From JAQCEJ01 sp046160425 (lineage in GTDB: Bacteria > Planctomycetota > Planctomycetia > Planctomycetales > Planctomycetaceae): DNA of 11,920 nucleotides. The stretch lies in assembly GCA_046160425.1 (NCBI GenBank), contig JBJXGP010000303.1, positions 1 to 11,920 on the forward strand, in the 5' to 3' direction. Positions 7,614 to 11,920 of the stretch are shown here, in pieces. The first letter of the stretch is position 1. The number at the start of each line of letters is the position of its first letter. The translations under genes were made by a program, and so were the position numbers. The notes under the pieces were generated by a model. The model searched no databases. It was not told the DNA's origin and was given only the letters and a program-made list of their open reading frames with translations.

Positions 7614-7698
7614 TGCCCAAGACAGGAATCGAACCTGCACTTCCGTTAAGGAAACTAGGTCCTGAACCTAGCGCGTCTGCCAGTTCCGCCACTTGGGC
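7614..7698 (-). tRNA. tRNA-Leu (anticodon CAG)
   Basis: An 85-nt class II tRNA. The acceptor stem GCCCAAG/CTTGGGC pairs perfectly, with A as discriminator (complement of T7614). The anticodon stem CTAGG/CCTAG encloses the loop TTCAGGA, giving anticodon CAG, which reads CUG leucine codons. The long variable arm (TTTCC..GGAAG) is typical of tRNA-Leu, and the T arm carries GGTTCGATTCC. CCA is not encoded. It has its own promoter and terminator and looks like a single-gene unit. Confidence 0.96.
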
Positions 7699-7716
7699 TT
7701 TTCTTTCGGCCTTCAC

Positions 7717-7744
7717 AGTATAACACCCGCGTCCGTCGCATCAA
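7717..7744 (-). promoter_or_regulatory. sigma-70-type promoter of tRNA-Leu
   Basis: On the minus strand, TTGATG (rc of 7739-7744) and TATACT (rc of 7717-7722) are separated by 16 bp. These match TTGACA in 4 of 6 and TATAAT in 5 of 6 positions. Transcription would start near 7710, giving a 5' leader of about a dozen nucleotides before the mature tRNA end at 7698, which is a normal arrangement. Confidence 0.7.
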
Positions 7745-7879
7745 GTCATGATGGACTCATCTCGCGAAATTCTCGCGGAACATTCGTCTCCGCCTGCAAT
7801 CTTCGCATCCGAATTCGATGGATCGGCACGATCATGACACATAATCGTCTCGGGTGGATCGCCTGATTCATCAGATTTT

Positions 7880-9052
7880 TCATCGCTCCAACGCCGCTGC
7901 CAGGACGTTGGATATTCTGCCGAGTTCCCTGCCATGTGGTTCTTGCGGCTGCGTCGTCAAGATGATGGCAAAGGCATCGAGGACCGGATCGAGCCACATG
8001 ATGGTCCCGGTCGCTCCCCAATGTCCATAACTTTGCGGGCTAAGCATGTCGCCGAAATTCGGACTGTAACCGGGCCAGTTCAATCGCCAGCCATAGCCCC
8101 ACGGCCGGCAGCGGCGATCGCCTTCTCTCAAATCGGGAAAACCCTTCAACTGGTCGGTCGTCGCAGCGGCGAGCATGTGAGGCGAGAGAATTCGATGTCC
8201 GTTTAGTTCCCCACCGCGACGGAGCATCTCCGCGAATTTCGCGAGATCGGCCAGCGTCGTCAGTAATCCGCCCCAGGGTGCTCCCAATTGACGCCAGTAT
8301 TGCGTATTCCAGTGCCAATTGGTTCCCTGCTGTTCCTGGGGAATGCGGATTTCCGCGATACGGTCCACCTTCGCCGGGTTTCCGACAAACCAATCATCGG
8401 GCGCCCCCAACGCCGTATCGGACATCCCCAACGGCGTGAATATCTCGTCTCGCAAAAACTCGGGACAACTCCGACCGGTCACTCGCAGAATAATCTCACC
8501 GAGGATCCCGAAGCCGGTGCTCTGATACTGCACCATTCGGCCGGGGGGGAGATCCGGTTTGATCTGGCAGATGTCCTCAACGAATCTCGACATCGGCTGC
8601 TGTTGTTCGCGCAGTTCGCGATTGTTCGGCAGCATATCGGGAAGCCCCGACGTATGCGTCAGCAGATGCCGGATCGTGATGCCGTATTTTCCATGCCGAC
8701 CGAATTCCGGAATGAAGTTCGTGACTTTATCGCTCAAAAGAATCGCACCTCGCTCGACCAACTGCAAGATCGCCGTGGCGACGATCGGTTTGGTGATTGA
8801 AGCGATAAGAAAAATCGCATCGGGGTCGATGGGTGCCGAATCCGTGGGCATCCGCGATCTGCCGCGAACACAAGGGGGAGAGATTTCTCCACCGCGACCG
8901 ACGATCCAGCCGACGGCAGGAATGACGTCTTGCCGACAGAGTTCGTCAATGAAATAGTCGGCAGCGCACCAAGACGGGGGATGGATGCGCAGGCGCTGCA
9001 ACCAGTCGTTATTTCTCTCAGCGCTTTGCCGAGCGAGGGAAGGCGAACTCAT
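7880..9052 (-). CDS. serine hydrolase, class C beta-lactamase / family VIII esterase fold
   Basis: A protein of 390 aa in the beta-lactamase-related penicillin-binding fold, which covers class C beta-lactamases, DD-peptidases and family VIII carboxylesterases. Catalytic motifs are in order: SITK (nucleophile S85, general base K88) after FLIAS, Y-Q-S at 176-178 in place of YxN, and HWG at 344-346 in the KTG position. THTSGLPDM near 131-140 and PLGMSDT are also family hallmarks. ATG at 9052 (MSSPSLARQS) is chosen because GGAG lies 7 nt upstream; an in-frame GTG at 9079 has no such site. No signal peptide is seen, so it is probably cytoplasmic and more likely an esterase or amidase than an antibiotic-resistance enzyme. 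YxS and HxG are common in the esterase branch. The substrate cannot be assigned. It is transcribed alone, well separated from its neighbours. Confidence 0.9.
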   Translation of the reverse strand: MSSPSLARQSAERNNDWLQRLRIHPPSWCAADYFIDELCRQDVIPAVGWIVGRGGEISPPCVRGRSRMPTDSAPIDPDAIFLIASITKPIVATAILQLVERGAILLSDKVTNFIPEFGRHGKYGITIRHLLTHTSGLPDMLPNNRELREQQQPMSRFVEDICQIKPDLPPGRMVQYQSTGFGILGEIILRVTGRSCPEFLRDEIFTPLGMSDTALGAPDDWFVGNPAKVDRIAEIRIPQEQQGTNWHWNTQYWRQLGAPWGGLLTTLADLAKFAEMLRRGGELNGHRILSPHMLAAATTDQLKGFPDLREGDRRCRPWGYGWRLNWPGYSPNFGDMLSPQSYGHWGATGTIMWLDPVLDAFAIILTTQPQEPHGRELGRISNVLAAALER

Positions 9053-9093
9053 CGCGAGACTCCGGTCGGGCCTATCCACTTACAAAGAGTCAC

Positions 9094-9099
9094 ATTGTA
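9094..9099 (-). promoter_or_regulatory. candidate -10 element for the serine hydrolase
   Basis: On the minus strand TACAAT matches TATAAT in 5 of 6 positions and lies 41 nt upstream of the ATG at 9052. No good -35 box is present at the right distance, and the upstream stretch is a C/T-rich tract. Initiation near 9087 would leave too short a leader for the alternative GTG at 9079, which supports the ATG start. Confidence 0.35.
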
Positions 9100-9210
9100 C
9101 GAAAGGAAGGGGAGGAGGCGAAAGAGTTCGGCGGGAATAGAGTGGGATGACCACACTGATACGGTATCGATTGTCGCGCAAGTCAAGAGAACAGGCACAA
9201 AGCCAGTGCG

Positions 9211-9537
9211 TCAAATCGCCACTTCGTGGAGCTGAATGATCTGGTCGAGTTTCGTGATCTCGAGGACTTCACGGATATCGGGCGAAGCATTGTAGAGATG
9301 GACCTCGGTCCCCAGTTGATTCAGGGAAGCCAGCAATCCCAACAAACCACTGGGGATCAATTTCACCCCCGTCAGATCGAATGCCAGCACTTTGCAACTG
9401 TTCTGCTTGATCAACTGAATGATCTCATCCCGGCACTCGGAAAGATTGACGTTGTCGAGCACATCGCGGCCGCCAAAACCGACGACGGTTAATGGTCCGG
9501 TCTCGTAAACGTGCAGAATGTTCATTTTGTCGTTCAT
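9211..9537 (-). CDS. single-domain STAS protein (anti-sigma factor antagonist-like)
   Basis: A 108-aa stand-alone STAS domain of the SpoIIAA/RsbV type. These proteins usually bind a serine kinase/anti-sigma factor and release a sigma factor, controlled by phosphorylation of one serine. The core LAFDLTGVKLIPSGLLGLLASL aligns with the DSSGLG segment of SpoIIAA: S63 matches the phosphorylated Ser58, but the Asp before it is Pro and the next Ser is Gly. The C-terminal part (VHLYNASPDIREVLEITKL) is typical. ATG at 9537 is preferred to a TTG at 9588 because the family begins just before the first strand; the ribosome-binding site is weak. No kinase, phosphatase or sigma gene is nearby, so partners are encoded elsewhere. 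Function as a phospho-switch is likely but uncertain because of the altered motif. Confidence 0.88.
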   Translation of the reverse strand: MNDKMNILHVYETGPLTVVGFGGRDVLDNVNLSECRDEIIQLIKQNSCKVLAFDLTGVKLIPSGLLGLLASLNQLGTEVHLYNASPDIREVLEITKLDQIIQLHEVAI

Positions 9538-9782
9538 AACACATTCTTTACTGCGGTGGAGTTTGGTTCCGATGTCTGCCTGACACAATCGATGAATCGA
9601 CGGGAATTGACAAGTGATCGTTTGTTTTGGGAGAATCTGAATCGCTCACTTTTGCAGGACTTACACTAAAATGACGCGGCTCGCGTGCAAAAGATTCGTC
9701 GAAATTCTCGCAAAATGCCCTTCAAGCAGGATTTATCGGGACGCTCCATGAGTTGCGGTCAGCGAGATCACCTGACAATGAA

Positions 9783-10163
9783 TCATTCCCCCTCATCGCC
9801 ATCCGAAACCCGGATGACTTGAAGTTGGGAACCTTCATCGAATAACGATTCGAAATCCCCGAAAGACTCCTCGCTCTCGGTAGCCATTCCTTCAATTTGC
9901 CGTCGCCCTGTGGATGTGACCTGATAGCGGACGCCCCCCGTTCTCCCACCGACATCGACCTTCAGATAGCCCAGGGCAATCAAGTTGCCATGAGCCGTCG
10001 TCAGTTCATCGGACGAGATTTCCGGATGATCATCCAGGCGCGAAAACCAGCCGTCGTAATCGCTTTTCTGCTTTCGAGCCTCGAGATCCTGTGCGAGGTA
10101 AATGCTCAGCACGATGTCGTTCGCGGGAGATTGCAGCCAGAGTTCTTGTTCGAAGTCAATCAT
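9783..10163 (-). CDS. small protein with winged-helix-like domain, acidic tail
   Basis: I do not recognise a named family. From ATG at 10163 it is 126 aa: MIDFEQELWLQSPANDIVLS, then a charged helix, then a segment like the second half of a winged helix. That segment has the helix ISSDELTTAHGNLIALGYLKV, a Gly-rich turn, and the beta strand YQVTSTGRRQIEGM, and it resembles 'alGyl..v...yrlT..Gr' in MarR/PadR-type regulators. The C-terminus is acidic (SEESFGDFESLFDEGSQ). The frame stays open upstream to a TTG at 10496 (237 aa). That extra part has an arginine/cysteine-rich, atypical composition, and I judge it non-coding, although an ATG at 10310 cannot be excluded. No Shine-Dalgarno site precedes 10163. 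It is divergent from the DEAD-box helicase gene, and its function is unknown. Confidence 0.6.
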   Translation of the reverse strand: MIDFEQELWLQSPANDIVLSIYLAQDLEARKQKSDYDGWFSRLDDHPEISSDELTTAHGNLIALGYLKVDVGGRTGGVRYQVTSTGRRQIEGMATESEESFGDFESLFDEGSQLQVIRVSDGDEGE

Positions 10164-10457
10164 ATCAAGGGTATCGACATCCGGTGGGGAAGCAGCCAAG
10201 TTGGGACAGCACGTTCGGCAGACTTCCCGCAACCGGAGTGGGAGGAAAAGGTTCACTGCGCTCGCCAGCTTGACAACCATCCTTTGGATTTGTCCTCTTA
10301 TCGCATCCATATGGCCACGAAGTGATAAGAGTCCCCTGCGAAACAAGGCAATCGCATCGATACCTGTACTTCCCCCCGGCAACGATGCTAACTTCCGGAA
10401 TGCCAGAAGGTTTCGTTTGCCGATACTCGACCACAAGGCAGAAAAGAGCCATTTGCA

Positions 10458-10486
10458 TTGACGAATCTGCATGTCTTGTATAGACT
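10458..10486 (+). promoter_or_regulatory. candidate promoter of the DEAD-box helicase gene
   Basis: TTGACG (10458-10463, 5 of 6 to consensus) and TAGACT (10481-10486, 4 of 6) are separated by 17 bp. Initiation near 10493 would give a leader of about 65 nt that starts just before the hairpins. The alternative -10 TATAGA at 10479 would have a 15-bp spacer and is less likely. Confidence 0.45.
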
Positions 10487-10499
10487 TAGGCATCAAAGT

Positions 10500-10534
10500 T
10501 TCCCGAATGCCGGGAACATGAACCAGTATGTTTC
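10500..10534 (+). promoter_or_regulatory. two overlapping, mutually exclusive hairpins in helicase leader
   Basis: Hairpin 1 is TTCCCG (10500-10505), loop AATGC, CGGGAA (10511-10516). Hairpin 2 is GGAACAT (10513-10519), loop of 8, ATGTTTC (10528-10534), with one G-T pair. Both need GGAA at 10513-10516, so only one can form. A run of six T follows at 10545-10550, just before the ATG at 10558. This could be a leader switch or chance. Confidence 0.35.
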
Positions 10535-10557
10535 ACTGTGAGAGTTTTTTAATCTCG

Positions 10558-11920
10558 ATGGATATCACTCAAACCGCCCCTCCCGAATCACGTCCCCCCG
10601 TGTTGAACGAATCCGATTCTTCGTCTTCCGAATCACCGGCTGCAGTTGCCGATCGAGTACTGCAATTTCACGAACTCGGATTGTGCGAAGAATTGTTGGA
10701 CTCTGTCAAAGACGCCGGCTATATCGCGCCCAGCCCGATTCAAGCGAAGTTCATTCCGATTGCAGTTAAAGGGAAAGACTGCATTGGACAGGCTCGCACA
10801 GGGACCGGGAAGACGGCGGCTTTCGTGTTGCCGATCCTGCAACAAATCGACCGCGACTCCCGCGACGTCCAGGCGCTGATCATGTCACCGACTCGTGAGT
10901 TGAGCGAGCAAGTGGCAGGTGAATTCGTTCGGCTGAGCCAATATGCCCCGTGTCGCTGTACCGTCGTCGTCGGCGGGCGTCCCATCAAGAAACAAATGTC
11001 CGATTTGAATCGAGGAAGCCCCGTCGTCGTCGGGACTCCCGGCCGACTGATCGATCTGATTTCGCGCAAAGCCATCGATCTGTCGCGACTTAAAATCGTC
11101 GTGCTGGATGAAGCGGACCGCATGTTGGACATCGGTTTCCGCCCCGACATCGAACGCATTTTGCGGCGCTGCCCCGAAAAACGCCAGACGCTGCTTCTCT
11201 CGGCGACGATGGAACCCGCCGTCGAACGCCTGGCCCGCCGCTACATGCATGACCCGGTGAGAATCGATACCTCCATCAATTCGGTCGTCGTCGATACCAT
11301 CGAACAGTATTATGTCACCGTCGATCCGCGAAAAAAACCGGGGCTGCTCGCCAAGGTTTTGCTGCAGGAACGCCCCGCTCAGGCACTGGTCTTTACGCGA
11401 ACAAAACGCGGCGCCGATGCCTTACACCGCACATTCTCACGACGGCTCCCTGGCGTCGCCGCCATTCACGGCGATCTGATGCAGTCGCAACGCGATCGCG
11501 TGATGAAAGGATTTCGATCGGGTGAGATTCGCCTGCTGATTGCGACCGACGTTGTGGGGCGCGGCATCGACATCAGCGGGATTTCGCACATCATCAATTA
11601 CGATATTCCGCAGGACTGCGACGATTACGTTCACCGCATCGGCCGCACCGGGCGAATGGCATCCGAACATGCGGGAAGAGCGATCACGTTTGTCGCTCCC
11701 GAAGAGGGTTCGTTCCTCACGCAGATCGAAATCCGCATCAATCAATTGCTCCCGCCGTATGCCGTCAAGGATTTCGTCCCCTTCGAATTGAAGCATACGG
11801 CCCATTCGCATCACGACAAGGGGCACCACGACAAAGCCCCCAGTCATAGCGATCACAAGGACAAGTCTGATCCTGAACCGGCGCCGAAAAAAGTGGAACC
11901 CGCACCCGAAGAAGAATTCG
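10558..11920 (+). CDS. DEAD-box ATP-dependent RNA helicase, 3' end beyond window
   Basis: ATP-dependent RNA unwinding enzyme of the bacterial DEAD-box group (RhlE/CsdA-like), used in ribosome assembly, RNA decay and cold growth. 454 codons are visible with no stop, so it is partial at the right edge. After a Ser/Glu/Pro-rich N-terminus (about 1-37) all motifs follow in order: Q motif FHELG...PSPIQ, Walker A ARTGTGKT (K85), PTRELSEQ, GGRP, GTPGRL, DEAD (184-187), SAT (215-217), LVFTRTK, ATDVVGRGID (329-338) and HRIGRTGR (359-366). The C-terminal tail is unusual, with eight His in residues 413-433, then Lys/Asp and Pro/Glu repeats. ATG at 10558 is chosen because the Q motif follows at normal distance. 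An in-frame ATG at 10528 lies inside hairpin 2 and adds only a short odd peptide. No clear Shine-Dalgarno site is visible. Confidence 0.96.
   Translation, partial: MDITQTAPPESRPPVLNESDSSSSESPAAVADRVLQFHELGLCEELLDSVKDAGYIAPSPIQAKFIPIAVKGKDCIGQARTGTGKTAAFVLPILQQIDRDSRDVQALIMSPTRELSEQVAGEFVRLSQYAPCRCTVVVGGRPIKKQMSDLNRGSPVVVGTPGRLIDLISRKAIDLSRLKIVVLDEADRMLDIGFRPDIERILRRCPEKRQTLLLSATMEPAVERLARRYMHDPVRIDTSINSVVVDTIEQYYVTVDPRKKPGLLAKVLLQERPAQALVFTRTKRGADALHRTFSRRLPGVAAIHGDLMQSQRDRVMKGFRSGEIRLLIATDVVGRGIDISGISHIINYDIPQDCDDYVHRIGRTGRMASEHAGRAITFVAPEEGSFLTQIEIRINQLLPPYAVKDFVPFELKHTAHSHHDKGHHDKAPSHSDHKDKSDPEPAPKKVEPAPEEEF

Larger units (their letters stand above)
10164..10557. other. divergent spacer between small protein and DEAD-box helicase
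   Basis: About 390 bp with no gene I can support. The left part (10164-10450) could only encode an unconvincing N-terminal extension of the minus-strand gene and otherwise shows nothing I recognise. The right part (10458-10557) holds a candidate plus-strand promoter, two competing hairpins and a T-run, and is the presumed 5' leader of the helicase gene. Confidence 0.5.

Noticed and set aside
7614..7698. tRNA-Leu 3' end as an integration (att) site
   Set aside because: I found no second copy of the tRNA 3' end in the window and no integrase gene.
7315..7716. Minus-strand ORF of 133 aa containing AQVAELADALGSG
   Set aside because: This is the tRNA-Leu gene read as protein; that peptide is a well-known artefact of translated tRNA-Leu.
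7759..7775. CGCGA/TCGCG inverted repeat after the serine hydrolase as a terminator
   Set aside because: The stem is only 5 bp and no T-run follows on either strand.
7741..7935. Minus-strand 64-aa ORF between tRNA and serine hydrolase
   Set aside because: It overlaps the hydrolase 3' end out of frame, has an Asp/Ser-rich random composition, and no ribosome-binding site.
9897..10325. Plus-strand 142-aa ORF
   Set aside because: It lies antisense to the small winged-helix-like gene, shows no domain, and its composition fits a shadow frame.
10740..11250. Minus-strand ORFs of 139 and 121 aa across the helicase region
   Set aside because: They are antisense shadows of the DEAD-box gene, whose motifs are complete on the plus strand.

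Overview
The window looks like chromosomal DNA of a moderately GC-rich, Gram-negative-type bacterium. The best guess is a member of Planctomycetota. That is inferred from protein style, long spacer regions, several starts without a clear Shine-Dalgarno site, and an RND pump and a PspA operon side by side. No sequence here proves the phylum.

Layout, left to right. (1) Positions 1-3955, plus strand: the C-terminal part of an RND-efflux periplasmic adaptor, followed by its complete inner-membrane RND permease (1104 aa). The adaptor frame is closed by stops upstream of position 72, so its N-terminal half is missing or rearranged at the window edge. (2) Positions 4021-7125, minus strand: a tight four-gene cluster with gaps of 58-75 nt. 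In transcription order it holds two five-helix membrane proteins that look like distant paralogues, a PspA/IM30-type envelope-stress protein, and a membrane-anchored coiled-coil protein. This is the most interesting part of the window, a PspA-centred membrane-maintenance module with partners I do not recognise. (3) Positions 7126-7500: a divergent spacer with an 11-bp tandem repeat, a 70-aa winged-helix protein on the plus strand, and a further copy of the repeat at that gene's stop codon. (4) Positions 7549-7744, minus strand: a complete tRNA-Leu(CAG) unit with promoter, tRNA and intrinsic terminator. (5) Positions 7880-10163, minus strand: three separately spaced genes for a class C beta-lactamase-fold serine hydrolase, a single-domain STAS protein and a small winged-helix-like protein. 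(6) Positions 10164-11920, plus strand: a long leader/spacer with two mutually exclusive hairpins, then a DEAD-box RNA helicase that runs off the right edge and carries a histidine-rich C-terminal tail.

How the parts may work together: the RND pair exports a substrate across the envelope. The PspA cluster probably senses or repairs inner-membrane damage, and the small winged-helix gene facing it across shared repeats is a candidate local regulator. The remaining genes look like ordinary chromosomal genes. No phage, IS transposase, CRISPR array or classical defence system was found.
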